Shown: positions 17,553-26,290 of the stretch, piece by piece
Layout of the letters: the number at the start of each line of letters is the position of its first letter
Numbering within the stretch: position 1 is the first letter of the stretch
NCBI GenBank assembly: GCA_052274345.1
Contig: DAVZGP010000013.1
Location: forward strand, 8,924-72,923
Length of the DNA: 64,000 nt
Source of the DNA: Clostridium_AD sp937920395
GTDB taxonomy: Bacteria; Bacillota; Clostridia; Clostridiales; Clostridiaceae
Direction of reading: 5' to 3'
Program-made: the position numbers and the translations under genes
Notes under the pieces: model-generated
Told to the model about the DNA's origin: nothing
What the model saw: only the letters and a program-made list of their open reading frames with translations
The model's database searches: none

Positions 17553-18850
17553 CTCGTTTTTAATTTTATTGTAGGTAGTATTCGGTACACTTCTAATAAA
17601 ATGATATTTATAGTAAGCCAGACTCCACCAAAAACATACCCCGCATAAACATCACTTGGATACTGTGTTCCAAAAAATATTGGATTTAAACCTGATATTA
17701 TACAAATAAATAAAGTTATAATTAAGACCACAGTTTTAGCCCAAAGTTTCTTTGCATGACGAACTATTAGGTATACAAAAAATCCATAAAAAACAATTGC
17801 CATTAAAGCCTCATAACTTGGAAAAGTATATTGTTTATTACCCATTAGGCTTATTAAAGAAGGTCCTATTCGCCTAAAAATATGCCTCAAACCATATTGT
17901 AGTATTTCTCCACCTAAAATCACAATAAATAGGGACTGGATTTCAAGTATTCGATCCACATTCCTTCTTATAATCCATACAAGCATGAAAATAGTAAGCG
18001 GTACTAATACCCTCATTGATGTTGTTAATTTAAACATACTTATCAAAAATGACCATTTATAATTAAAAATTGCTTGCACTAAATATGATACAACAATGTC
18101 GAATTGGTTAAATTCATGTGATAAATAATCCTGTATTACTCCAATTACGAGAACTGAAAACCCTAAAAAAGCAGTTGCTACAGCCACTATAGCAACTTTC
18201 ATTTTTCCCATAGAATGAAATATAATTATAGTTTTATTTAAAAGCTTATATGTATTCTCGATTATCTGTATCCTATGATTTCTATAAGCATATATAATCG
18301 TTAATATTATAGATATTATTATACTACCAATAATCAAATATTTTGATATGTCTCCATGGAATTTATCCCAATTCGGTCCAAGAATCTTACCTAATGAAAT
18401 AAAGGTAGTAGTCCACAAAAATGCTCCAAAATAAGCGTTTATCGCAAATCTTCTATATGATATTTTAGTTATTCCTGAGAAATACCCTGTAATATGCCTA
18501 ACCCCAGGAATGAAATATGCTAGAATTAATAATTTATTACCGGATGTATTAAACCACTTGGATGTTTTTTCAATTTTAGCGGGTCCAAGGTGGACATATG
18601 AGCCATATTTTTCAAAAAATTTTGCGCCTAATTTATCGCCCACAAAGTAAGAAATTGTAATACCAAGCATTACACCACCTGTAGCTACTAGAATACTTAT
18701 ACCCCAATTCATTTTAGATTGATAAACGAGAAAACCACAATATGTCATCATTAATTCACCTGGAAGAGGGAATGCGATTAATTCAAGCACTAAAGCACTG
18801 AACAAAATTATATATCCATAATTATTAATTAGTACTATTGCAGAATTCAA
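17537..18850 (-). CDS. DedA domain fused to a degenerate PAP2-like domain
   Basis: The 437-residue protein has a DedA/VTT domain at about 1-200 (FPLPGELMMTYCGF, GDKLGAKFFEKYG, AYFIPGVRHITGYFSG) and a PAP2-like six-helix domain at about 215-430. The PAP2 catalytic motifs are broken: FPSGH reads FPSYE, and the SRxxxxxHYPxD motif reads NPIFFGTQYPSD, so both catalytic His are missing (Tyr-Glu and Gln). The fold is recognisable from FRRIGPSL and TQYPSDVYAG. It may bind or move a lipid phosphate without hydrolysing it. The next gene, on the same strand upstream, is an intact PAP2 phosphatase that could supply the catalysis. Confidence 0.8.
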   Translation of the reverse strand: MNSAIVLINNYGYIILFSALVLELIAFPLPGELMMTYCGFLVYQSKMNWGISILVATGGVMLGITISYFVGDKLGAKFFEKYGSYVHLGPAKIEKTSKWFNTSGNKLLILAYFIPGVRHITGYFSGITKISYRRFAINAYFGAFLWTTTFISLGKILGPNWDKFHGDISKYLIIGSIIISIILTIIYAYRNHRIQIIENTYKLLNKTIIIFHSMGKMKVAIVAVATAFLGFSVLVIGVIQDYLSHEFNQFDIVVSYLVQAIFNYKWSFLISMFKLTTSMRVLVPLTIFMLVWIIRRNVDRILEIQSLFIVILGGEILQYGLRHIFRRIGPSLISLMGNKQYTFPSYEALMAIVFYGFFVYLIVRHAKKLWAKTVVLIITLFICIISGLNPIFFGTQYPSDVYAGYVFGGVWLTINIILLEVYRILPTIKLKTSDSLK

Positions 18851-18893
18851 AACATCACCACCTATTTTAAAAATTGTATTCTTTGCAAAATTC

Positions 18894-19451
18894 TTATATA
18901 CTAGCCTTGGATTTATGATCTAATTTATTGAATAAATAAATTACTATTGCACTACACATAAGCCCTAAAATAGCCCCTGCTAAAACATCTGTAGGATAAT
19001 GTACGTATAAATACACCCTAGAAAAAGCTATCAGAGATGCTAAACTTATAAATTCAATAGCATATTTTTTGAAACATTTCCCTAGTACCCCTGCAACTGC
19101 AAATGAAGACATAGTATGCCCTGATGGAAATGAATATGATAATGGTCTTGGTATTAATATATTCATTGTTGATATAGTATCTAACGGTCTTGCACGTCTA
19201 AATACATTTTTCAGAATCTCATCACCCAAAATTCCACTTAGAATTAATGCTGCTAAAGCCATAAATCCTACTTTTCTATATTTATGATTACATATAAGTA
19301 CCAGCGCTATTATAATCCATATTATACCATTATTACCTAAGTAAGTTGATATAACCATAATTTTATCCATAATAATTCCATGCATGTTATATTTGACAAA
19401 TAATAATATAGAATCATCAAATCTCTGTAATAAGGACATCATTTTCATCAT
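18894..19451 (-). CDS. PAP2 family phosphatase (undecaprenyl-diphosphatase-like)
   Basis: This 185-residue membrane phosphatase has all three PAP2 motifs: KNVFRRARP, FPSGHTMSS and SRVYLYVHYPTDV. It has about five transmembrane helices. Members dephosphorylate undecaprenyl pyrophosphate or phosphatidic/phosphatidylglycerol phosphates at the outer face of the membrane. Four ATGs are in tandem near the start (MMKMM) after AAAGGGGG; any could be used and I kept the longest. The shared 38-bp direct-repeat motif is 52 bp upstream, and the two-component system genes lie immediately further upstream. Confidence 0.9.
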   Translation of the reverse strand: MMKMMSLLQRFDDSILLFVKYNMHGIIMDKIMVISTYLGNNGIIWIIIALVLICNHKYRKVGFMALAALILSGILGDEILKNVFRRARPLDTISTMNILIPRPLSYSFPSGHTMSSFAVAGVLGKCFKKYAIEFISLASLIAFSRVYLYVHYPTDVLAGAILGLMCSAIVIYLFNKLDHKSKASI

Positions 19452-19502
19452 TCCCCCTTTAATTATTAGGAGATTGTGTAATTGTCCCCCATACCTTATA
19501 TA

Positions 19503-19541
19503 ATATATTTATAAGATTAAAATTACATTAAAAGTATCTTA
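19503..19541 (-). promoter_or_regulatory. Shared direct-repeat motif upstream of the PAP2 gene
   Basis: This element matches the one at 13909-13946 at about 30 of the first 33 positions, including two TTTTAAT heptamers 11-12 bp apart on the minus strand. It is 52 bp from the start codon, as for dedA. The adjacent OmpR-type regulator (21011-21691) is a natural candidate to bind both. Confidence 0.6.
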
Positions 19542-19604
19542 GATTCAGCTTAATAATTATCATCTTTTAGAAACAAACGCATAGATAACAATGAATTCTG
19601 AAAC

Positions 19605-21008
19605 CTATGTGTTTAATATAACCGTTATCTTTGTCCCAAAACCTTCTGTACTTTCTACGTCTATAGTTCCGTTATGTACATCAACAATCAACTTAGCGAT
19701 AGATAGTCCAAGACCAGTACCACCTTTTTCCTTTGATCTAGATTTATCAACAGTATAAAACCTTTCAAATACATTTTGGATCTCATCTTTTGGTATTCCC
19801 ATGCCACTATCGCTAACTGTAATTTTTACCGCACTACCATCAACCCTTGAACTTATATCTATTGTACCCTTTTCTGGTGTAAATTTAATACTATTATCAA
19901 TTAATATCCTAATCATCTGCTTTATCATTTTATAATCTGCAAATATACTAATTGAATCATTTTGGTCACTACTTATTATATGACTATTATCTATAAGTTT
20001 AGTTTCACTAATCACTTCGCAAATAAGGTAATTCAGTAAAAAATTCTCTTTTTTAATCCTTTGATTTCCACTATTACCTTTAGCAATAAATAATAGTTTT
20101 TCAACTAAATTTGTCATATTACTAGTTTCTAGTTTTATAGCACGAATAGATTTTTCTAAAGCCTGTCTATCGTCCTTTCCCCATCTATCTATTAAGTTTG
20201 CATACCCCTGAATAACTGCAATAGGAGTTCTAAGTTCATGTGATGCATCTGATACAAACTGAATTTGCCTGTCAAATGATTCTTGAAGTCTATCTATCAT
20301 TTTATTAAAAGTGTTACCTAGCCTTTTAAGTTCATCATCAGGACCTGTAACTTCAATTCTTCCCAATAAATTATTAATACTAATATTATCAGCAGCTTTA
20401 GTTATTCGATCAATAGGTTCTAACATCTTTTTGCTCATAGCATATCCTAATATAATCGAAGCAATCATCCCTATAAAATCTGCAATTGCCATTAAAATAA
20501 ATAGAATTTGCATAAAATCATATTCATTACCCATCCACTTAACTATTTGAATATAAATTACTCCATATTTTGAGCTTTTCATTTTTAAAATTTTATATAC
20601 TAAATGTTTATCATCTTCTTTAATTTTTATTATTTTATCAAAAGGTTCTTTGCTTATAATCTTATAATTAAACTCGTTTGATTTATTTAGTACTTTCCCA
20701 GATTGATCTAGTATTCTTATTGATATATTTTGCTCTGAGGTCACATCTGAAACAAGTTCCTTATCTGACAAATCTACATGTTCATTTCGAGACGTGATAT
20801 TACTTAACACTATTGTTTTGACGTCTTCTATTTGTTTATTTGCTTGGCCGTACAAATAGTATTTTATACCATATAGAATAGAAGCATTTAAAATAAGTAA
20901 TATTAATGAGAACATTACAGCATAAATCACCGTTAATTTCAAAGATATTTTTGCACTTTTAATTATTTTTAAATTCATAATTTTAGAACCAATAATCTTA
21001 AAATTCAT
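19605..21008 (-). CDS. Sensor histidine kinase
   Basis: The 467-residue kinase has a first transmembrane helix at about 27-49, an extracytoplasmic domain to about 160, a second helix at about 165-187, HAMP, a HisKA domain with the phospho-accepting His in VSDASHELRTP, and a HATPase domain (DNSIKFTPEKG, DSGMGIP, GGTGLGLS). It partners the response regulator gene that ends 3 bp upstream. AAAGGTGA lies before the ATG. The N-terminus contains a short internal duplication (MNFKII and MNLKII). The signal sensed is unknown; envelope stress fits the neighbouring PAP2 and DedA genes. Confidence 0.9.
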   Translation of the reverse strand: MNFKIIGSKIMNLKIIKSAKISLKLTVIYAVMFSLILLILNASILYGIKYYLYGQANKQIEDVKTIVLSNITSRNEHVDLSDKELVSDVTSEQNISIRILDQSGKVLNKSNEFNYKIISKEPFDKIIKIKEDDKHLVYKILKMKSSKYGVIYIQIVKWMGNEYDFMQILFILMAIADFIGMIASIILGYAMSKKMLEPIDRITKAADNISINNLLGRIEVTGPDDELKRLGNTFNKMIDRLQESFDRQIQFVSDASHELRTPIAVIQGYANLIDRWGKDDRQALEKSIRAIKLETSNMTNLVEKLLFIAKGNSGNQRIKKENFLLNYLICEVISETKLIDNSHIISSDQNDSISIFADYKMIKQMIRILIDNSIKFTPEKGTIDISSRVDGSAVKITVSDSGMGIPKDEIQNVFERFYTVDKSRSKEKGGTGLGLSIAKLIVDVHNGTIDVESTEGFGTKITVILNT

Positions 21009-21010
21009 AA

Positions 21011-21691
21011 TTATTCACCTTTAATAACATATCCTACCCCTCTTACAGTGGTTATAATTTTGTCCTCAAAGCCATCATCAATTTTACATCTCAAATATCT
21101 TATAAATACATCTACCACATTAGTATCGCCTATATAGTCATAACCCCATACTTTTTCAATTAATTGTGCTCTTGTAAGCACAACATTTTTATTTATTAAA
21201 AGTATTTCTAAAAGATCAAACTCTTTTTTTGTAAGTTCAATTTCTTTGCCGCCTCTCTTAACATTATGAGCTTTATTATTCATAACTATGTCTTTTACTT
21301 TAATTTCATCATTCTTATTCCCAATAGATGTTCCTCTTTGATATACCCTAATTCTTGCTAATAGTTCTTCTATTTCAAATGGTTTTGTAAGATAATCATT
21401 TGCACCTGCATCCAGTCCTACAACCTTATCTGATATATCACTTTTCGCAGTAAGCATAATTACAGGTACAAGAGATAACTGCCTTATTCTTCTGCAAACC
21501 TCAATTCCATTAAGTCCAGGTAACATAACATCTAAAAGTATTAAATTATACTCATTTTCCTCAGCTATATTTAAACCTTCACGTCCATCATAAGCAACAT
21601 CAACTTTATATCCTTCATGACTTAATTCCATTTCAATAAATGTTGACATTAGTCTTTCATCTTCCACTAAAAGAATTCTAAAATCCTTCAA
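21011..21691 (-). CDS. OmpR/PhoB-type response regulator
   Basis: This 226-residue regulator has a receiver domain with the acidic pair VEDE, phospho-acceptor Asp in LILLDVMLPG, and Lys in YLTKPFE. A C-terminal winged helix follows (ELTKKEFDLLEILLINKN and RYLRCKID). It starts with TTG at 21691, with AAAGGATG about 9-11 bases upstream. It forms an operon with the downstream kinase. Its likely sites are the tandem TTTAATC heptamers upstream of dedA and PAP2 (inference). Confidence 0.9.
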   Translation of the reverse strand: MKDFRILLVEDERLMSTFIEMELSHEGYKVDVAYDGREGLNIAEENEYNLILLDVMLPGLNGIEVCRRIRQLSLVPVIMLTAKSDISDKVVGLDAGANDYLTKPFEIEELLARIRVYQRGTSIGNKNDEIKVKDIVMNNKAHNVKRGGKEIELTKKEFDLLEILLINKNVVLTRAQLIEKVWGYDYIGDTNVVDVFIRYLRCKIDDGFEDKIITTVRGVGYVIKGE

Positions 21692-21922
21692 AATAGCACC
21701 ATCCTTTTACGATAATATAATTAGCAAATAGATTCCATATACTACTAATATACACTATCTTCTTAGTCTTAGCCATGTTTATGCGTATTTCATATATTCT
21801 CATTTTTATTACTATTACATTTGTAAAATCAATAGTATGTAAAAAATACATATGATTTCTCATATGCATTTTCACATGTAATATAAATTATGATTACTCT
21901 TATTAAACTCTCATTCTTAACA

Positions 21923-22246
21923 TTACTTTTCTGATATATTAATTATCATTTGTCCGTTTTTTGAAGTAGCATCAACAGAAATATTACTTTCATCTGGTTT
22001 ATTATTCTTTTTTTCCTTTTGTGAACCATCCTCATTAGAAAAATCGACTGAATCGACTTTACTACTCATCTGTCCTTCTTTGGGATTATTATCATCCGAT
22101 TGATCACTCTTTTGTTTTTTCCCGGAACCATCATCATCTGAAGAATTTGACCCCACATTAGTGCTTGAAATAGCACCATTAAAAGGGATTGTAATTTCAA
22201 TAGTATTTCTATCTTTTTCTGACTTTTCTAAATCTTTTTCACTCAT
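21923..22246 (-). CDS. Small disordered Ser/Asp/Lys-rich protein
   Basis: The 107-residue protein is mostly low-complexity (SSDDDGSGKKQKSDQSDD), without a signal peptide. Two short beta-like ends frame it: NTIEITIPFNG near the start and NGQMIINISEK at the end. GGGAG is 7 bases before the ATG, supporting translation. I do not recognise the family. It is divergent from the second two-component system; the 264-bp gap holds a palindrome next to its start and a promoter for the regulator with the same half-site, which suggests joint control. Confidence 0.6.
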   Translation of the reverse strand: MSEKDLEKSEKDRNTIEITIPFNGAISSTNVGSNSSDDDGSGKKQKSDQSDDNNPKEGQMSSKVDSVDFSNEDGSQKEKKNNKPDESNISVDATSKNGQMIINISEK

Positions 22247-22273
22247 AAATATTCTCCCTTCAAATATAAAATT

Positions 22274-22291
22274 ACACTATATAAATAGTGT
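22274..22291. promoter_or_regulatory. Palindrome upstream of the small disordered protein
   Basis: ACACTATATAAATAGTGT has 7-bp perfect arms around ATAA. The half-site ATAGTGT recurs at 22426-22432 between the -35 and -10 of the divergent regulator gene. Confidence 0.4.
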
Positions 22292-22416
22292 GCATTATTT
22301 AGTTTACCCATTTAATTATAAAATATAGTTTATAAAAATTTGATTTTATTGTACTTAATTTACGTTAAAACCATCAATTTTTTACTTAAATTCTAGTTTG
22401 AATAGAAGATATTGTA

Positions 22417-22445
22417 TTGACTTACATAGTGTAATGTATTATAAA
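22417..22445 (+). promoter_or_regulatory. Sigma-A-type promoter of the second two-component system
   Basis: TTGACT (22417-22422) and TATAAA (22440-22445) are spaced by 17 bp. The spacer contains an ATAGTGT half-site. Confidence 0.5.
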
Positions 22446-22510
22446 TAAGTTAATAATAACACTAAATATTATGAACAATTACAATTACATTATACGAGGA
22501 GTGTATAAAC

Positions 22511-23191
22511 TTGAATAATATATTGATTATTGAAGACGAGGAAAAGATCTCTGAAATACTAAAAGCATATCTTGAAAAAGAAGGCTATATTGTATATACC
22601 ACTACAAAAGGTTTAGCCGCAATAGAACTTTTTGAAAATATCAAATTTAATTTAGTTATATTAGACCTGATGTTACCAGACATATCTGGTGAAGAGGTCT
22701 GCAGCATTATAAGAAAAATTTCCGAGGTACACATATTTATGCTCACTGCCAAAAGCACCTTAGAGGATAGAATAGAAGGATTAAACCTTGGAGCTGATGA
22801 ATACTTGGTTAAGCCATTTAGCCCAAGAGAATTAACTGCAAGAGTTAACGCTTTATTTAGAAGAATTAATATAAATAAGTCCGAAACAATGATTTACAAT
22901 AATGGAGATTTAAAGATTAATTATGACAAAAGGATAGTTTATGTGCGAGGAGAAGAAATATCACTTACTCCAAATGAATTCGATATATTACAAATTCTTT
23001 CATCTAACGGTGGCAAAGTATTTACAAGAGAGCATCTCATTGAAAGAATTATGGGAATTGATTTTCAAGGTTTTGATAGAACAATAGATGTGCATATTAA
23101 AAACATACGTAAAAAAATAGAAGTGGATAGCAGAAATCCTAAATACATAATAACAGTAACTAGAATTGGTTATAAATTTGGTGGTGATTAA
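22511..23191 (+). CDS. OmpR/PhoB-type response regulator
   Basis: This 226-residue protein has a receiver domain (IIEDEEK, LVILDLMLPD, YLVKPFS) and a winged helix (ISLTPNEFDILQIL and TIDVHIKNIRKKIE). The start is TTG at 22511, with GAGGAG 9 bases upstream and no better ATG nearby. The kinase gene follows 2 bp after the stop. The target genes are not evident; autoregulation and control of the divergent 107-residue protein are plausible. Confidence 0.9.
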   Translation: MNNILIIEDEEKISEILKAYLEKEGYIVYTTTKGLAAIELFENIKFNLVILDLMLPDISGEEVCSIIRKISEVHIFMLTAKSTLEDRIEGLNLGADEYLVKPFSPRELTARVNALFRRININKSETMIYNNGDLKINYDKRIVYVRGEEISLTPNEFDILQILSSNGGKVFTREHLIERIMGIDFQGFDRTIDVHIKNIRKKIEVDSRNPKYIITVTRIGYKFGGD

Positions 23192-23193
23192 TT

Positions 23194-24561
23194 ATGCAAA
23201 GCATAAGAAAAAGATTAAGTATTATATTAGTATGTACATCCATATTAGCACTCTTCTTAGCTACACTTTTCGTAAATATAGCAATATCAAAAACTTTTAA
23301 CAAGTATTTAGTTGAAATACAAACTAAGAGGGACACTGGAATAGTAACATATTTAGAAACAATATATAAAAAAAATGCTAAGTGGTCAAAAACTTCTGGA
23401 ATAGAAATTACGCATGAAGCCTATATGAGTAATTACTGCCTCACTCTTAAGGATATAAATAAAAAAGTTGTTTGGGGAATGAATGCAAATGACATAATTA
23501 ACAACACTAATAATAGTATGCCTCATAAAAGTAGCGGAGTGTATACTTTAAGAACTCTCCAAATAAAATATAAAAATAAAATTGTAGGTTATGTAGACAT
23601 AGGACAAAATGGTCCAGTATTATTAACCAGTGATGATGTAAATTTTAAAACATCGATAAACAAGAGTATTATCTTAAGTATTGTACTTTCTCTTTTAATA
23701 ACAATATTAATTAGTTTGATTATTTCAAAGCAATTTTCTAATCCTCTTAGACAAGTTTCGGAAATTTCAGTTGATCTCTCAAATGGAAATTATAATGCAC
23801 GCTCATATGATAGAAGTACCATTTTAGAACTTGAAAATTTAAGAAACAGCATAAATTCTCTTGGAGAGAATCTTAAACATCAAGATACTCTTAGAAAAAG
23901 GTTAATATCGGATATATCTCATGAAATAAGAACTCCGCTTAATATTCTCCAAAACAATTTTGAAGCTATGATTGACGGTATTTTCCCAATAGACAACAAA
24001 AGATTGATTTATCTTAATGATGAAGTTATTAGATTTGGGAAGCTTATAGACAATTTAAATACCTTAAAACAGATTGAAGGAGAAGAAACAGTTTTAAACG
24101 TGGAAAAAATATCATTAAAAGACATCCTTACTTTAGTCCAGAAGGAGTTTGAAATAATATCAGAAAATAAAAATATCAAAATGGCATTAAAATGTAGTGT
24201 CAATAATCAATTTTATATTTTAGGTGACACAGACAAAATAAAACAAGTAATTATTAATTTACTATCAAATGCAGTTAAATTTACCCAAGAGCAAGGAGAA
24301 ATTAATATTACTCTAAAAGAATCTGATAAAAAAGTAATATTAGAAATTCAAGATACAGGCATTGGCATTAAAAAGGATGACTTACCTTATATATTTGAAA
24401 GACTGTATAGAGGAGACAAAAGTAGACACGTTGTAGAGGGTTCCGGAATAGGACTTACCATTGTACGTAACATATTGACCCTCCATAATGCAGATATAGA
24501 AGTAAAAAGCGTAGAAGGAAAAGGTAGCATGTTTATTTTATATTTCAATAAAATTTTGTGA
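23194..24561 (+). CDS. Sensor histidine kinase
   Basis: The 455-residue kinase has an N-terminal transmembrane helix (about 8-30), an extracytoplasmic domain (to about 150), a second helix (about 155-178), HAMP, HisKA with His in LISDISHEIRTPLNIL, and HATPase (NLLSNAVKFTQEQ, DTGIGIKKDD, GSGIGLTIVRNIL). It forms an operon with the upstream regulator. A terminator follows at 24630. The stimulus is unknown. Confidence 0.9.
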   Translation: MQSIRKRLSIILVCTSILALFLATLFVNIAISKTFNKYLVEIQTKRDTGIVTYLETIYKKNAKWSKTSGIEITHEAYMSNYCLTLKDINKKVVWGMNANDIINNTNNSMPHKSSGVYTLRTLQIKYKNKIVGYVDIGQNGPVLLTSDDVNFKTSINKSIILSIVLSLLITILISLIISKQFSNPLRQVSEISVDLSNGNYNARSYDRSTILELENLRNSINSLGENLKHQDTLRKRLISDISHEIRTPLNILQNNFEAMIDGIFPIDNKRLIYLNDEVIRFGKLIDNLNTLKQIEGEETVLNVEKISLKDILTLVQKEFEIISENKNIKMALKCSVNNQFYILGDTDKIKQVIINLLSNAVKFTQEQGEINITLKESDKKVILEIQDTGIGIKKDDLPYIFERLYRGDKSRHVVEGSGIGLTIVRNILTLHNADIEVKSVEGKGSMFILYFNKIL

Positions 24562-24629
24562 TTATTATAGCAATAACAAATGAGATGTAAGTATCACTGT
24601 AGCTTGATTTATATATATAAGTAAATTAA

Positions 24630-24655
24630 AAGAGGAGCTCAATGCTTCTCTTTTT
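24630..24655 (+). terminator. Terminator after the second two-component system
   Basis: A 9-bp stem (24630-24638 with 24644-24652, one G-U) is followed by TTTTT. Confidence 0.75.
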
Positions 24656-24673
24656 GCTTTATAAAAAATAAGT

Positions 24674-24745
24674 TTAACGACATTTCAGAAGGAAAGCCCT
24701 CCACTTATATAAGTGGGAGGCACAATCTCCTTCTGAAATCGTTAA
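24674..24745. repeat. Nested palindrome (hairpin inside a hairpin)
   Basis: Outer arms 24674-24693 and 24728-24745 pair over 18-20 bp with a 2-nt bulge. An inner hairpin pairs CCTCCACTTAT with ATAAGTGGGAGG (24698-24720). Such double structures occur at ends of IS200/IS605-type elements and in structured RNAs. No transposase gene is near. A small CTCC-GAA-GGAG hairpin follows at about 24752. I cannot name it. Confidence 0.6.
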
Positions 24746-24897
24746 TATTGCAGCTCCGAAGGAGATGATTTAATATATTTTCTACATAATATCTTCATAC
24801 CATTTTTGTATACTACATATTGTGCTCACAAAATATTTTAAAAGATAAATAATACTTCAAAATAACGCATTAATGTATTCTTAAATATAGGAAGGTG

Positions 24898-25624
24898 ATG
24901 AAAGATTTGCAGTTTGATGATATTTATAACCCAATAAGTAATGATCTACTTCTTGTTGAAGAAGAACTAAAAAAACTCTATAAAAATCTTAGTATAAATT
25001 ATCTAAAAGAAATTATAGGTTATTTTTTTAAAATTCCTGGAAAAAGGCTTCGACCTATCCTAACTTTGCTCTCGGCAGGTCTTATAGATAACAATCTACC
25101 TCAAAATACTAATAATCACCTAATTAAGTTTGCTACCGGCCTTGAACTCATGCATAGCGCTAGTTTAATACATGATGATGTCCTTGATAACGACTTGACT
25201 AGGCGTGGTCAAAAAACTCTAAATAAAGTTCATGGTAATAAAATAGCAATCCTTGCTGGTGATGTCGTTTATTCTTTAGCATTTTCTACTCTTGCCAACT
25301 CGTGAAATTTATCTGAATATTAATAAAGGTAAAACAGCATCATTTATGTCTATTAGCTGCAAAATTGCAGCTGCACTAGCCGGAGCAACAAAACAGCACG
25401 TTAATAGTATCGAAACTTATGGACTAAATTTAGGAATGGCATACCAGATAATGGATGACTGTATGGATAAAGATATTTATACTAATCTAAATATTACCAC
25501 GAAAGATGCTAAATTCTATGGAGATAAAGCAATATCAGCCCTTAAGACATTTAAAGACTCGGCCTATAAAACAAGTTTAATAAATCTTGTGAATTATATT
25601 CTTAATTTTTCTCAGAAAAAATAA
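24898..25624 (+). pseudogene. Polyprenyl diphosphate synthase relic (HepT-like)
   Basis: The first part (to 25305) reads as the N-terminal half of an all-trans polyprenyl diphosphate synthase with GKRLRP and the first Asp-rich motif HDDVLDND. The frame then breaks, and the second part (25292-25624) resumes in another frame with KGKTASFMS and the second Asp motif QIMDDCMDKD. About 40-50 residues normally lying between LAFSTLAN and the KTA segment are missing, and the region after the second Asp motif is also short. The gene is therefore disabled by at least one internal deletion with frame change. In the intact family this enzyme makes the side chain of menaquinone. Confidence 0.8.
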
Positions 25625-25695
25625 GTTCATCGTAATAAAAATGTTGATTTATCTAAACTAAAATACTAAATATAAATTAAAGGAGCTCAATTGAC

Positions 25696-26271
25696 ATGAA
25701 ATTAAAATCATTAGAAAACTTTGTATTTACATTAATATTAGTTTTATCAGTTTCAACATCTGCATTTGCATCTACAACTGGTACTCAAATAAATAAAACG
25801 GTTGATGGCATAAAAGCCACCTTAAACTTCCCAACTAAAAAATTGAAACTAGGTAATAATGATTTTACAATTACCATTCTTGATAAAAATGGTAAGCCTT
25901 TACCCAATGCTAATTTAAAAGTTACTGCATATAAGGATGATCCTAATGGTACAAGCAGCATGACCAACACCAGTGGTTCGAATGATATGGCTGCTATGCC
26001 TGGCATGAGTGGTATGAGTGCAAGCGATATGACCATAATATCTTTAAAAAGCAGTTCCATAAAAGACAAATATACCGGCATGGTAAATTTAAAAAGCACA
26101 GGTAAATGGATTGTCGAATCTACTATCAATGTACAAGGACAGGAAAAAACTATTGATTTTAATATTAATGTACAAACCCCTAACTTTCTTATAATTGGCA
26201 TATTTTCAGGAGTTGTTGTACTAATTTTAGTAATAGCTGCTATAAATAAGAAAAAATCTATTAAATCTTAG
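25696..26271 (+). CDS. FixH/YtkA-like exported protein with Met-rich segment
   Basis: The 191-residue protein has a signal peptide (cleavage near ASTTG), an Ig-like domain of the FixH/YtkA type (KLGNNDFTITILDKNGKPLPNANLKV, read in two parts), a Met-rich loop DMAAMPGMSGMSASDM that could bind copper, and a C-terminal membrane anchor followed by KKKSIKS. It is intact, unlike its neighbours. AAGGAG precedes the ATG by about 10 bases. It lies in a decayed electron-transfer locus. FixH-like domains are often near cytochrome oxidase or nitrous-oxide type systems, and may deliver or sense metal; the role here is not known. Confidence 0.65.
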   Translation: MKLKSLENFVFTLILVLSVSTSAFASTTGTQINKTVDGIKATLNFPTKKLKLGNNDFTITILDKNGKPLPNANLKVTAYKDDPNGTSSMTNTSGSNDMAAMPGMSGMSASDMTIISLKSSSIKDKYTGMVNLKSTGKWIVESTINVQGQEKTIDFNINVQTPNFLIIGIFSGVVVLILVIAAINKKKSIKS

Positions 26272-26290
26272 AAATGGAGGCCACATACTA

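Noticed and set aside
20940..21008. A second start inside the histidine kinase (repeat of MNFKII/MNLKII) as a separate leader peptide
   Set aside because: The first ATG has a good AAAGGTGA site and the frame continues into the kinase; the similarity is a short local duplication.
21678..21875. 65-residue minus-strand reading frame upstream of the response regulator
   Set aside because: It overlaps the regulator start, has no good ribosome binding site and no coherent domain; composition is that of AT-rich non-coding DNA.
25785..26201. 138-residue minus-strand hydrophobic frame
   Set aside because: It is the complement of the FixH-like gene; hydrophobicity results from the complementary codons.
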